DNA of 64,000 nucleotides, taken from contig OZ025868.1 in NCBI GenBank assembly GCA_964019415.1, positions 6,908,159 to 6,972,158 of the forward strand, written 5' to 3'. The notes beneath the pieces are model-generated. The model did not search any database and was not told the origin of the DNA. It worked only from the letters and a program-made list of their open reading frames with translations. Every line of letters begins with the position of its first letter. Position 1 is the stretch's first letter. Source of the DNA: Ianthella basta. Taxonomy: Eukaryota > Porifera > Demospongiae > Verongiida > Ianthellidae. This document shows, one piece after another, positions 1 through 10,836 of the stretch. The position numbers and the translations under genes were made by a program.

Positions 1-50
1 TAGCAAGTAGTTCGAGTGCGCCCCATGAGTTTTTGTACTTGAAATACTTG
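1..50. repeat. Foldback-element fragment
   Basis: The first 50 bases, read in reverse complement, share the CAAGTATTTC arm, the AAAAACTC stretch and the GGGGC core of the complete small foldback at 1402-1455. The copy is cut by the window edge, so its outer arm cannot be judged. Confidence 0.45.
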
Positions 51-479
51 TTTTGCTTTTGTGCTGTATTGCACTCAAGTCCCTTTGTCTCATAGTAGTT
101 TGTACACTTGAAGAAAGTTAGTAAATGTATGTACACAGCAAATTTGAAGTGCTTTGCCTGTATTCTTAGTAAGTTTGAGCCCATATACCATCACGGTCAT
201 TTTTTCAATTTTAAACTTCAGACCTACATAATGGTAGCATCGTGGTATGTGAGCAAGAATGTATTACAGCTAAAGATATAATAGCTCCCAATTTAGCTGG
301 ACTTGTGAATATAAACTTGCTATAGATGTTAACAATGTTCAAAGCATGGGTAAACTGGAAATTTGACTTATGGCACAAAGTTGAAGCATGTGTATCCTAA
401 ATCTATATTGTTCGTATCTAATGTATTTGCCTTAGCTACGTACATAATATGTGTGTATGTACACTTTTGAATTCTACAG

Positions 480-659
480 TCAGGGAACTCCTTTGCCAAG
501 CGAGACCTCAGAGCACAAGTGAAGATGGTAATGTAGACTCACAGAATGAAGTGAATGCACCACTGAGAACAGAATTGTCTGAAGAAATGAATATGCCACA
601 AAGCAGAACAAAGACAGCTAATCCAGTTTCAACGAATCCTAGTGTTCAAGTGTTACCTG
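480..659 (+). CDS. Stalk-like coding exon of an unidentified gene
   Basis: A 180-bp open stretch lies between a clear acceptor (ttctacag, ending at 479) and a consensus donor (GTAAGT from 660). Read in phase 1 it gives 60 residues rich in Ser, Thr, Asn, Gln and Glu, with one cysteine and no hydrophobic segment. Phase 1-1 is the class used by the ectodomain and stalk exons of the receptor genes further right (57-62 kb), and the composition resembles their Ser/Thr/Pro stalks. It may therefore be a stalk exon of a plus-strand receptor, perhaps the gene whose tail lies at 9440-10836. No transmembrane exon was found between them, so that link is inference. No family is recognised. Confidence 0.45.
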
Positions 660-1401
660 GTAAGTCAATTGAATGAATGCAAGCAGTATACTATAGAACC
701 AAGATCAGCCACAACGATTTTACTGTGACTCACAGTCTAGCTTAATACCATCAGGTGTATATTCATCAATAATATGTGTAGTCAGATGTCACACTCGTGA
801 TGTCTATTTAGAAATGTGCCCGATAAAAAATGGCATCTCCTATCTTAATTTAGTAACGCGCTTCAGCCAAACTAGTCAAACGGTGGTGACAAAGAATAAT
901 TAAAGGCAATGGATAGGCTTTAGATGTATTGAAGATGGCAGGGCACCCAAAGAAAGCCTGGAGTACACATAAGAGAAAAGTGGCATCGGCTGCGCATACT
1001 CCATTTTGTCTTCATATATTCTTTTTCTTCCCACTGATTTTTTATGCGCTCCTAACGCACGACACAGGGCACAGGGCACATACGGACCAAGTCATGTATG
1101 ATATGAGGACTCGCGTACGGACATGAAAGACTAGGATCTGAGTGCCGGTGGCAACCCGATAAGTACAGCTCTGGAGTGGGTAGGAAATTTGTCTCCTCGT
1201 GTATTAAGATACCCCAGTGCTGCCATTTTGTTCTGGTAATATACCATTACGGTAACTCGGCAGCCAGTTCTTCTGGAGTGGCATAACTGTGTTCAATGTT
1301 CTGCACAATCTTCATCTAATTTAAGAAAGGTGTATTGGTCAGCGCAGGTATTAATCTGATGTAGCCATAGATATGCAAATACTGTACAAACTAGTGTATG
1401 A
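660..1401. other. Non-coding stretch
   Basis: No gene is recognised. The only structured piece is a palindrome-centred repeat at 779-825 that recurs at 31203-31250. Short open frames here have no splice signals or recognisable product. Confidence 0.4.
779..825. repeat. Palindrome-centred dispersed repeat, copy 1
   Basis: About 45 bp, centred on an imperfect palindrome (AGATGTCAC next to GTGATGTCT) and followed by TATTTAGAAATG. The same order recurs at 31203-31250, where the palindrome is almost perfect. Probably the end of an unnamed transposon family. Confidence 0.4.
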
Positions 1402-1455
1402 CAAGTATTTCGAGTTAAAAACTCGTGGGGCTGCCGCCCCAACTAGAAATACTTG
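1402..1455. repeat. Small foldback element with GC-rich core
   Basis: Arms of 15 bp (1402-1416 and 1441-1455) pair with one mismatch. They enclose a 24-base loop holding its own GGGGC/GCCCC hairpin. A related fragment lies at the left edge of the window in the other orientation. No coding capacity. Confidence 0.6.
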
Positions 1456-1558
1456 CTCCCTTCGGTCGCAGCTCTGTCACTCACAATAGGTAAACATGGC
1501 ATTGTGTCGTATACCTCAGTAACCTCAGCACACACACACACACACACACACACCACAC

Positions 1559-4500
1559 CTTCCTTCCTTCCTTCCTTCTGTCTTGCTGCCGTCATACGGC
1601 CAGGCGACCCCTGCAAGGGGGGAGCAGAGACTTGTAGAGCTACAATAGTTTGGCACTTTGGGATATCACTGTGATGTCGATGTACATCTGTGGACAGACA
1701 ATCCACCTCGGCTGCGGAACCATCTCTTGCAAGCAGGACACTGGGCTGCACCACGCTGCTCACTCACAGGCTTTTGCCTCTCAGAGGTGCACTTGTGTCT
1801 CTTCTGGTCGCTTTCCCTTCTGAACTTTCTTAGACACTGTTTGCATTGAATTTGGTTCTGCTTCTGTTGCTGAGGGCGCTGTGACGACTCTTCTGCTTCT
1901 GCTGCTTGATAGATAGCCTGCCAACCAGATCTAGACGTGCTTGCTTTGCAATACCACTTGTCCTCTGATATGCCCACGTGCTTCAAGTCCTTGCGGATGG
2001 TGTCCCTCCATCTTTTCCTCAGCCCTCCCTGTGGGCGAGGCTGAGGGAGCCATCCAAACAATGTCATCTTTGGGATACGGTGTTCCGGCATCCGGGTAAG
2101 GTGTCCTAGCCATTCAAGTCTGCGTTTGCATACCTTGTCTGTGGCTGTTTCAGGATCTCCCCATCGTTGTCTGATTTCCTGTGTAGTAATGTGTTCTTCC
2201 CATTGTTGGCTGTTGGTGATGCCAAGGACAGTTCGTATGCATCTGTGATGGAAGGAGTCTAGTTTTCGCAGCTCACTCTGCAAGGGGGTCCAACACTCAG
2301 ATCCATACAGTAGTATGGACAACATGCATGCTTGGTATATGCTTCGTTTGGTCTGCACACACAAAGAAGGCCCTTGATGCTTGAGCTATGCTCTTGTCCA
2401 TCTCTGTGTCAACCCTTCCAGATTCAGCTATCACTGATCCCAGGTATGGGAATTCAGCAATACACTCAATCTCTGTGCCATTCACCTCCAAAGGGGTTCT
2501 GTCCACTACTGTGGCTTCCCTGCCAGTCACCATCAGTTTAGTCTTGGAATGCTCACAGTTAGTCCAAAGTCTTTTGCCACCTGCAGGTACTCTTTCATGG
2601 CCCTCTCTGCACCGGTTCGTGTTGTTGCAAGGAGAGCAGCATCATCAGCAAACTGACACTCAGTCAGCCATGACTCAGACGCGTTTCTTGTGTATCTTCT
2701 AAACAGTTTCCCATCATACTTGTACCTCAGGTAGATGCCCACTCCTTCCATCTTAGCCACTCTTGCAGTCCATCTCTCTACAACCAGGCAGGCATATAGG
2801 TTGAAAAGTACAGGTGCCATGCAGTAGCCTTGTCAAAGCCTGTTGGTCACATTAATCTCCTCCAATAGGGTGCCATTCATTTGGATCTGTGCCTGCATGT
2901 CTTGGTAGCACTCTCGCCACCACCTTCCCTACCACCTCCAATAGGGCTATGCCTCGCCAGTTGTTACAGTTGCTAAGATCTCCTTTCTTTGGGATGGGTA
3001 TTAACACAGCATCAGTCCATTCCTTAGGCACTTTCTGTTCCTGCCATGCTGTGTGAACTAGGTCTAGTAAGAGGTTGAGGAATTCAGCATCACCACAGCA
3101 CGCTTTCACCATCTCAGGCAGAATGCCAGATCTGCCTGCTGCCTTTCCCCTCTGGAGCTTTCCCGCTGCATTCACTAATTCCTCTTCTGTAGGTAGTTCA
3201 GCCATTTGGGATTGTACTGGCAGCTGTCTCGTCACTCAGGCTTTCAATGTTCAGTACTTCAGTGAAGTGTCTTCTCCATCTCTCCTTTTGTGCAACAATG
3301 GTAGTGCATGGATTGCCTTTCTCGTCTTTGATGGTGGCGTGCCTTATTGGGACCAGGCCCCTTCGTCCACACTGGATGTCCCTGATGCACTGCCATACTT
3401 TCTTACCACCGAATCTGCCATGATTTGCCTCTTTAGCCTTGTCCTGGAACCACTTGTTCTTACCTCCCTGACTGCTTGACGTGTCTTACTGTGTGCCTTG
3501 GCAAAACATTGTCGATCAGATTCCTTGCCAGTGCTAAGCCACTTGGAGTAGAGATGATTTCTATTCTGGAACAGAGGTTCAAGTTTATCTGCATTTTCAG
3601 CAAACCAGTCAGGGTGTCTGCGATGTTCAGTGCCAAGAATGGATTCGGCAGCACCTGTTATAGCCAGCCACTTTTCTGTCATTGTTCCATTTTCATTCCA
3701 GGCTTCCTTGACTTTATTGCGCACCTCCTCCTGGAAAAGCCTCCTATCTGACACATTATTGGCACACAGCTTTGTCACATTGTATCTCCTTGTTCGTCCA
3801 TGTTGTTGTTGCGATGTGTGATGACTCCTCTGTTGATTCACCCTCAGCTTCATTTGGAGCAACTGGTGGTCTGTGTGACATTCTGCACTCCGCTTGACAC
3901 ACGCATCCAGACATCTCCTACGATGTGCCTGCCATACAATTGCAAAGTCGATACAGTGCCACCTTATTGACTTTGCGTGCTGCCAGGTCTGTTATGGATG
4001 TCTCTCTTCTGGAACCATGTGTTGCACACAGTTGCCCCATTGATGGAGAGGAAGGATAATAGTTCTGTGCTAGCGTGGTTAGCCTCAGCCAGTCCATGAG
4101 GTCCTCTGACTTGTCCCCATTGGTCACCTTCCTCACTCCTGGAACCCACTCTGGCATTGAAGTTGCCTAGCATCACATACATATCATTTGATGGTATCTC
4201 ATCCAAAGCTTGCTGCAAGTCATTGTAGAAGTGGTCCTTCTCTTCCCTGCTTGCTGCAAACGTTGGTGCATAGCATGAGATTACATGCAGGCTGTTAGGG
4301 TGTCTGCCTCCTCCACTCCTAAGTGTGGCTGTGTTCAGTCTCGAGCTCCTTGCCTTCCATTGCTCTCCTCCTGCCTTCCACGCTTCCATAGCCGCACCAG
4401 TTAGCACTATGGCAACGCCTTCTCCCCTCTGTCTACATTCCCCTGCTTCTGGTGTTGGTCGGCCTGCGGTTAAGACTTCACTCTTGCCTACATGGTATTC

Positions 4501-5045
4501 GGCATTCGCAAACCATTTGGTCTCCTGTAATGCAGCTATCTTGATACAGTACCTTCCTATCTCCCTCAACACTAAGTCTATCCTGCGATCTTCATTCCCT
4601 ACTTTCTCCCTACCCTGCCTGGCTGTTTCTAGTGATCCCTCGTTGTCTAAAAGTGTCCTAACATTCCACGTTCCTACACACCAAACTGGGCCCTTACTAC
4701 TCTTTTCTGCTTTGAATGCAGCGTTGGGTTTCGCCCGAGAGCTCTGCAAAGTCACCGCGGGTGGACACGCGAGGGGTGAGCGAAGTTACGCCATCGGAAA
4801 ACGCCCTGTGCGTGCACTCACCTTGTTCCTCGCCTGCTTGATCAGACAGGAGGCCATTGGGACGTCAGTCCTCATCTGCCCGTCGGCCGTTGGGGAATGG
4901 GATCCCTCCTCCGCCCTTCGATATCCTGTCAGCACCGAACCAGAGTTTGGGGTGCCCTGGCAGACCCGGTGTGCGTTCTTGTTCATTCCCGCTTTCGCAG
5001 ACGCCATGGTTGGAAATCGCAGCATGGCACAGAGAGCGCTACAAT
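1559..5045 (-). mobile_element. Decayed non-LTR retrotransposon (LINE, RTE-like)
   Basis: Read on the minus strand, the element has the LINE order of apurinic endonuclease, reverse transcriptase and C-terminal zinc fingers. The endonuclease (about 4670-3964) shows GTWNVRTL, QETKW, SCYAPT and a site reading GNFNARVG where the family normally has GDFNA. The reverse transcriptase shows NWRGIALL, the FADDAALLA metal site and a YLGSVI segment. Near the end come LYGSECW, GHLTRMPEHRIPK and two CxxC...H...C fingers just before the stop at 1666. The frame changes about five or six times, so it is inactive. The 3' end is an AGGA-type tail running into a CA/TG repeat near 1559. The 5' end is uncertain, about 5045-5110. 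Clade placement (RTE/CFDP2-like versus a neighbour) is from remembered motifs. Confidence 0.85.
1666..4755 (-). pseudogene. LINE ORF2 relic: endonuclease, reverse transcriptase, zinc fingers
   Basis: This is the coding remains of the LINE. The longest intact pieces are the endonuclease (3964-4755) and the C-terminal part with the finger motifs (1666-2364). Between them the reverse transcriptase palm and thumb survive only in short frames. The catalytic Asp of the GDFN motif reads Asn, and several frameshifts separate the blocks. The protein once nicked target DNA and primed reverse transcription from the cut; no function is expected now. Confidence 0.8.
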
Positions 5046-5127
5046 AGCTTTCATTTCACGGAGTGGAGATTGCATCCTAGGCATTTTTCTGTTGTGCGCC
5101 TTTTCACCGCCATTTTCTATGATGCCA

Positions 5128-5256
5128 CACATACACAAACACAAACACCACACACACACACACTGCACACACCACACACGCACACACACACACTGCACAC
5201 ACCACATACACACACTGCACACCACACACACCGCATACACACACACACACACACCC

Positions 5257-5323
<67 letters not shown>
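5128..5323. repeat. (CA)n microsatellite
   Basis: A long, partly interrupted CA tract (TG on the minus strand) just upstream of the LINE 5' end. Long His/Thr or Cys/Val frames through it are artefacts of the dinucleotide repeat. Confidence 0.95.
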
Positions 5324-5327
<4 letters not shown>

Positions 5328-5966
5328 CACATGCACAAAGAAATCTCCAGCAAAGACAGACACATGACTGCTTACAGCACATGCATTTACCGTGAGTATT
5401 TATAGAAACATAATGTACCAAGGAACCCACTGTCATGGCTAGTAGCTAGTGTTCTGTGATAGCAACAGCTACGTACGTAGTTTGCCACAGAGCAGTACGC
5501 GTGGACCAGGTTCTGAATAGCATTTAGAAGGGCAACCGTGCGAGCTAAGCTTTTCAACGCTACAAACAGTTGAAGAATGTTAGTGTGTACATATCACGGC
5601 GCTCACCAGTTTCTAAGTTACTCCTGGTATGTGTTCCAGGCAGCGTAGTGAAGTCCTCCGAGGTGGGCGCAGCCATTATCGAAGAAGGCGCGGAGCGAAG
5701 TCGATGACCTGTTCAGCGCTGTCTCTTTGCCCGTCGACCAGAAGTGCAGTAGGAGTCTGTTCCAGGATCAGAGGTGGAAGAGAGCGTCCAAAGTTTGCTA
5801 AGACGTCGTTTAGAGGCCAGTTTTAAAAGTCCCTTGCTCTCGCACATGGTCCACTCCTGGCCGAATAAAAAGGCTGACAGTATAAATTCCCTATACCCAA
5901 TACTTCGCCCAATACATTCAATATAAATGTAAGCACTGACGTACAACTGTAGGTTCACGTATTATA
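5324..5966. other. Non-coding spacer
   Basis: Nothing recognisable lies between the microsatellite and the Tigger end. A short open frame at 5629-5826 (+) has no homology that I recognise and no convincing splice sites. Confidence 0.35.
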
Positions 5967-7130
5967 CAGTGTACTCTCGTTAATCCGCCACGATTTGTTT
6001 TGGCATTGTTTGGCGGATTAACGAGTTTGGCGGATTAATGAGTCAGGCTGAAACAATGTACCATTGCTGTAAATAACTATCAAATACATGCAGTAAACGG
6101 AAACAGATATCACTGCAAAGCATCAATCATACAAAGAAAAAACACAAGGTCAATAAAAGAAGCACTGGACTACATTGTTGAAGTTAATAGAGCTTATGCA
6201 AAATAATCAGCAAGAGAAGTTTGCACTCGCACTTGTACACTATTCTTTTCATACTTCTCCAGCAGTTTCAAAATCATCCAGGCATCATCCTCATTTCCCA
6301 CAGTACTATCCAAGTAATTCTGAAGTAATCGTGCAGCTTGTACGGCTTGCTTCAGTGTTGGCACAGGGTCTCTACTGTCCTCTTCATTGACCTCTTCACT
6401 GTCCTCAATGTCTGCATCATCCTGGCCAGTAACCATTGAAATGATGTCATCGTCTGATGGCAAATCCTCAGTCTCAAGGGTTGCATCAGCATGTATGTAA
6501 CTGGCTGCTGACATACACTCGGGAGCTGAGGCGCTCATGCGCCAGCAGAGATGTCAGGGCTTGCATTGCATCTCACTCAGAAACTTCTTCACTGCCACCA
6601 CTTGATGTAGTAATCCCAGTGTGTCTCCAGCAGTTAGCAATGCTTGTTGCTGAAACTGTCTTCCATGCCAATGCCAAATAACGAATGGCCTCCTTAAGGT
6701 CAATGTCAGGCTTCTTGTCATCTTCCAGCATTTTGATCAAACGCTGCAGCTGTGATCGCCGATAATATGCCTTGAATGCCTTAATGATGCCAGCATCAAG
6801 TGGTTGAAGATGGCTGGTGGTGTTGGTAGGAAGGAAGTGCAACTTGACACATTGCAATGGCGTGTCTGAAGCTGTGACATGACTGGAAACATTATCCAGC
6901 AGCAGCAAAACTGGTCGATTCTTCTTCCTCCTGTGCCACTGTTATGCGATCCTTGTACTGCTTGGTTCCTTGTCTGGGACCCTGTACCAATGTCTTGCTG
7001 GGTGGCATTCGATAAAATAAGCCTGTTTCATCCATGTTGTAAATATCTTCTTGAGCATAGCTCGCAGTAATCGCCTGCAGCCCACTGCGTGAGGATGATA
7101 CTGAACTCGAGCTGACAGAAGCAGCTTCAC
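5967..7130 (-). mobile_element. Tigger/pogo-type DNA transposon, truncated at its 5' side
   Basis: The right end is a terminal repeat starting CAGTGTACTCTCGTTAATCC at 5967 next to a TA (5965-5966), as expected for Tc1/mariner-pogo elements. The GGCGGATTAA motif is repeated subterminally. On the minus strand the DDE core is visible: the first Asp in YNMDETGLFY (about 7070-7000), the second in LLLDNVSSH (about 6905) and the third in HLQPLDAGIIKAF (about 6800). An acidic C-terminal region ends at 6194 with a Tigger-like SLADYF tail. The CENP-B-type DNA-binding half and the other terminal repeat are missing. At least two breaks separate the blocks, so it is inactive. Confidence 0.8.
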
Positions 7131-7311
7131 CGTGATAAGCCTCAAAGCACTCCCCGATACAAAGGTGCACATTGCATTTTCTGCGGTAAGTGCGCACTTT
7201 TGTATCTCTGATCTTTCCATTGGGCTTGACCTGCTTTGAACAAACCATGCATCGGCCCTGTTCTGTGCTTCCCAACCAAGCGGGTGAAACCAGGTGTTGG
7301 TCTGCGTCCAC
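6892..7311 (-). pseudogene. Open frame fusing a piggyBac-type zinc finger to the Tigger DDE domain
   Basis: This 139-residue frame begins with a cysteine-rich block with the order of the piggyBac C-terminal finger: CMVC, then YRRKC, then LCIGECFEAYH. After a serine-rich linker it continues without a break into the Tigger segment DIYNMDETGLFYRMPP. The two halves come from different superfamilies, so the joint arose by nested insertion or recombination. No upstream piggyBac catalytic region is present and the frame ends inside the DDE fold. It is most simply a decayed junction; an expressed fusion is possible but unproven. Confidence 0.6.
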
Positions 7312-7320
7312 GAAGATCCG
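7135..7320 (-). mobile_element. piggyBac transposase 3' remnant (C-terminal zinc finger)
   Basis: Only the C-terminal Cys/His-rich finger remains, with the metal-binding order C-x2-C, C-x4-C, C-x3-C and a final Tyr-His. It abuts the Tigger copy directly. No TTAA end was identified. Confidence 0.6.
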
Positions 7321-7464
7321 TTTGAACTGCTAGCAGTGGGCTATAAAGGGCCTGCGTCAGCTCCAAACAGAAGGCTTTGTGGCTTAGAACACTGCATGAA
7401 TTGTTGCGGCGCCCCTATATTGTTTTCACTTTTAGGTATTTGTATGGCTTCATGTTCGTATTTA

Positions 7465-8259
7465 TCTATATATATAAAGAAGGATTGAGCAGAATGGTTG
7501 TCCGCGAAGTGCTCCCGTGAGCAACGGCGCATGGACACCAAACTTTCCCAGATTACGGACACCACACCCGGTCTCAATCTAAGGGGGGCGACGTGAGCGA
7601 AGAAGCACCTGCCGAGGAGTGCGCAGCGAAAAACCTCCTAACGACTTGGATTTATGGAGAAAATATACGGTTTTCCATGCACATTCCTATGCTGCCAATA
7701 CAAAAGAAGAACCCCAACCGTTGTTCGCGAACCCCTCCCGCGAACGTCGACGAAACGCGCCCAAACGTTCCCAGCTGTCGCACGCTGTACCTCACATCAA
7801 TATAAGGTGGTAGACGTGCTAAAATAAGCTGCTGCCGAGGAGCGCGCGACGATAACCCAGGATGAACCCACCGTCGGCCATCTTGGATCTTGGAAGATAG
7901 TATGCCGTATCCTAGGCGTTCACGCAGGTGCGAGGATTGCACCCAAGCTAGCTCGATGCCGAAGCTGAGAAATAGGAAAGGGGGTTGTCTCACACACAGA
8001 AACCATCAGCTTCTTACAACTATCCGTTGTTTGTCTACGGTGATCTTCAATGTAAATTTGCATGCACACATGGTAGCTAGGTCAGTCACACTGACATCAC
8101 CAGGCCAGCCTGGACTATCCTTTGCCAGAACATGCATGACCAGCCAGTGCATTACCAGCTGGGGCCTGAGTAGCAATGGCATTACCAGCCTGTGTCCGAC
8201 CAGCTGGCATACGCCGAGCACACAGAGAGACCTGCCCAAAGGGCAGGTCTGTCCGCTAG
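7465..8259 (+). mobile_element. Non-autonomous Helitron
   Basis: The 5' end reads TC followed by TATATATATAAAG at 7465. The 3' end has a perfect 10-bp stem (8228-8237 with 8241-8250, AAA loop), then six bases and the terminal CTAG (8256-8259). The flanking bases are A (7464) and T (8260), the classic Helitron A|T target. The 795-bp body has no Rep/helicase frame, so it would need proteins supplied elsewhere. Its 3' half has short CCAG-rich repeats. Confidence 0.8.
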
Positions 8260-8881
8260 TATAATATATATATATTTGTCATTGCAAATGGTCATGTCAT
8301 TCTTTATGAAGCATTAAATCATCTCTAATGACGTTTCACCGTACTTGAATCAAACAGAATTTGTTACATGAGGAAGCCATACATCAAAGCAAGCTGCAGT
8401 GTGCTAATTTTGCATAACGCCACTGTTTACACTTTCCCACCTCATAACACACTGCCTCGAATGGGGCTCTTATTTGCTAACCCAATCACTTTATAGCCTT
8501 AAACAAACGTTTTGATTACTGCTTTAGCAAAATGCCTTTGATATTCATCACCTTGTAAACCTTCTCATGAACATTGGCTCTGGAATGATGAGTGCTTGGC
8601 ACTTGGAAGCATGGTCATCAACATAAATTACTTATGCCCAGCACAGCACTGCATGTGTACTTTTATGGCAGCGACTTGTAATGTCTTTAGTAACAGAGAA
8701 ACTCGGATTCCCTTTCCCGAGTTCACTTGATGGATCAACTTGAAGGTAGGTCTCACCACTCCCAAGTTCTCCAGTCGTTTAAATTCTAGTACACTCTCTA
8801 AAAAGAAAGTTCACCCTTCATACGCTGCTTGTAGGACTTCTAATCATCTGCTCTAGTGCCGACTCGAGCGGCGCCGACGCT
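8260..8881. other. Non-coding stretch
   Basis: AT-rich sequence after the Helitron with no recognised gene, repeat or end structure. Confidence 0.35.
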
Positions 8882-8971
8882 TTATTCAGTACGAGAGGCC
8901 GCTGACAGCCTTTTTCTTGCGAAGCTTCTCGCCTTTCGCCTTCTGTCCAAGAAGAGCGTGTTCTCTAGTTT
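8882..8971 (-). CDS. Putative juxtamembrane/terminal exon, diverged paralogue of the 34-37 kb exons
   Basis: On the minus strand, an acceptor (actatag) is followed by 29 codons and a stop. The peptide begins KLENTLFL and is rich in Arg and Lys. DNA here aligns along about 85 bp with the three putative terminal exons of the receptor gene at 34.4-37.3 kb. It shares the acceptor position and the L-N-(I/L)F...R-R...AR pattern, but is only moderately similar. A basic stretch fits the inner face of a membrane-spanning receptor. With the Ig exon at 19271-19545 it may mark a second minus-strand receptor gene. The transmembrane exon between them is not secure. Confidence 0.35.
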   Translation of the reverse strand, partial: KLENTLFLDRRRKARSFARKRLSAASRTE

Positions 8972-9063
8972 CTATAGTAACTTCAGTCAGGTTCGTTCGG
9001 TAAATTCGTTCGACAGCGAACGAATTCAAACGCTAATTGCAGCTGTTTGAATCGTAACAAGTC

Positions 9064-9132
9064 AGTTATAACATGGCCACTCGCGCTTAGCTGATTTATC
9101 ACACTCGGGCGCTTCGCGGCCATGTTATAACT
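9064..9132. repeat. Foldback element with GGGCGCTTCGC core
   Basis: Perfect 15-bp arms (9064-9078 and 9118-9132) surround a 39-base loop. The loop contains CACTCGGGCGCTTCGCG, a 17-mer also present (reverse complement) in the loop of the much longer foldback at 23728-23841, whose arms are unrelated. Confidence 0.6.
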
Positions 9133-9439
9133 AGTACGTGGTCATGAACACGTGTTAATAGAGTGATACTAATAAAAAGCCTAAGGAAAGTCTCTATTGC
9201 GAGATACAGCTCCAATTATCACTGACGAACATTGCAAAATGGCCGCGCGCTCAATTCTCTCTGTTTCTAGCTTTTTAAAATGGGTAAAACCGATTGAAAT
9301 GCTCATGTGAATGCACTAAACCGGTTTGCATGGCCATGTGAAGGGGGAGTAAGTAGCTTTTTTAATCTTGTCTCCTATGTGCAATTTCCTAATTGTTTTG
9401 CCATGGCATCACATTTGTTTCTTTTCATCTATGTTTTAG

Positions 9440-10836
9440 AGCGACCAACTCATTTGCCTGATGAAACGCTTGCTCCTCATGAAACTATTTCTGCTTTGGA
9501 CCTGGCAGACATTGTACCAATGATTCCAAACCCTGCGCATGAATGCATCGACAGATTTGCACTGGACTTAGCTGATGTTAGCATGACAAGGAATCCTGCG
9601 TATGTGCCAGTCCAGCCTCACCACCGAGGCTATATGACCTTCCCCCAAGACTGCCTCACTGAGCCAAGTCCTGCTTCCAATTCACGGCCGCTACCTTGCC
9701 CACCTGAGATAGAGATGAAACGTAAACAGAAACAAATGCAGTACAAGATACTGCCACCACCACTTCCTCTACCAGTGCCAAGCATTGTACCTGACAGTGA
9801 TGATGCTTTGGGCGTGGATGAGGCTGTGCCTGTGCCATTAACATCCGACACATTTGGCTACCCTGAAAAAAAGGTGTGTACAGTACTTTATGTTGCACCT
9901 GTAGGTAGTGGTCCCGTTATAGTCTAATTAACTGCTGCAATGGAATACCCCTGTTTGTTGGTCACACTGCATGTTGCGTGTGATGAGCATCACTGTGACA
10001 CTGACAGCCATGGCGACAATGATGATGGCGGCTGTAGGTGGTAGCAGTAAGTGAATGCTGCGGTAGAGTATGGTAAAATGAGGACAGCAGCCATGCATGA
10101 CCAAAGTAATGTATTGATACTTAAAAAGCTGGTCAGTATTTGAGCTGATTACTGAATGAATGGGAGCAGATGCAGCCATAAGACAATACTTTCCAAATAT
10201 CTACGTAAATAGGCGATAAGGAATTTATATTGTAGGCCATTTTATATGCCTCTCTCACTCCGGAAGGGCGAGGGAAGGACTTTGAAACTGGCTTCCAAAC
10301 ATCGCTCCGCGGGGAGCATAGGCATCTCCTGCCTACGGAAGTTGTAGAACAGGTAACCACACTGCCTCTGGTCTGAAACATGCAGAAAGCAGCAGGATAG
10401 CATCCAGCAGTTTAATGACTTGGTTCACACAACGCTTTCTGAATCATGGCCATCCCCCTTAAAGGACTTCAGTTCCCTGTCTCAGAGAAGTGACAGGAGC
10501 GATGTAGAACTTGGTGAGCCCCACAAATTTTGTATGCAAACATTTGCTAACAGCATTTAAAGCTTAAGCGTGCTCAGTTACTCTTCGAAATTTCCTCCAG
10601 ATGATGCACATAGTACGGTCGAGCAAACTGCCTTCTGCCACAATGGAACCCTAGCCGCTGCATTGCTGCGGGTGTGCTTTAAGGTAGGAAGGGAGTGTAA
10701 AACCATAAAAATGTTCGTAACGGAAAATCGCCTGAAACTTGCTAAGCGTACATGCAATGTCCTTCAAAATTGCTGGGAATGTACACTTACTAACCTACTT
10801 CTAGTAAACCAATTTTCAGCTGGCCACGATACTTGA
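9440..10836 (+). CDS. Four-exon cytoplasmic-tail region of a putative receptor
   Basis: Exons 9440-9873 (phase 1 in, 0 out), 10236-10352 (0-0), 10390 or 10393-10513 (0-1) and 10601 onward (phase 1 in) are open, have AG/GT borders and match in phase. The last exon may stop at 10836 or splice out at the GTAGGA donor after 10683. The peptide has no signal or membrane segment. It is rich in acidic residues and tyrosine motifs: an NPxY site (MTRNPAYVPVQ), RGYMTF, a proline run (PPPLPLPVP), FGYPEKK and ILYASL, which fits the ITIM consensus I-x-Y-x-x-L. This suits an intracellular tail that recruits PTB, SH2 and SH3 proteins. The upstream ectodomain was not found; the 480-659 stalk exon is a candidate. 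A splice from 10683 to the NLR exon at 13213 would also be in phase. The family is not recognised. Confidence 0.55.

Noticed and set aside
4983-5436. Long His/Thr- and Cys/Val-rich open frames
   Set aside because: They are translations of the CA/TG microsatellite; the same holds at 54943-55267 and 57397-57733.
5629-5826. Plus-strand 65-codon frame as a small gene
   Set aside because: It has no recognisable motif, an antisense frame is also open, and no promoter or splice context was found.
9928-10179. Minus-strand hydrophobic peptide (AAIIIVAMAVSVTVMLI) as a transmembrane exon of the nested receptor
   Set aside because: The plus strand of the same bases is also hydrophobic (ITVTLTAMATMMMAA), the donor is unclear, and it lies in an intron of the plus-strand tail gene. 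Kept only as a weak possibility.
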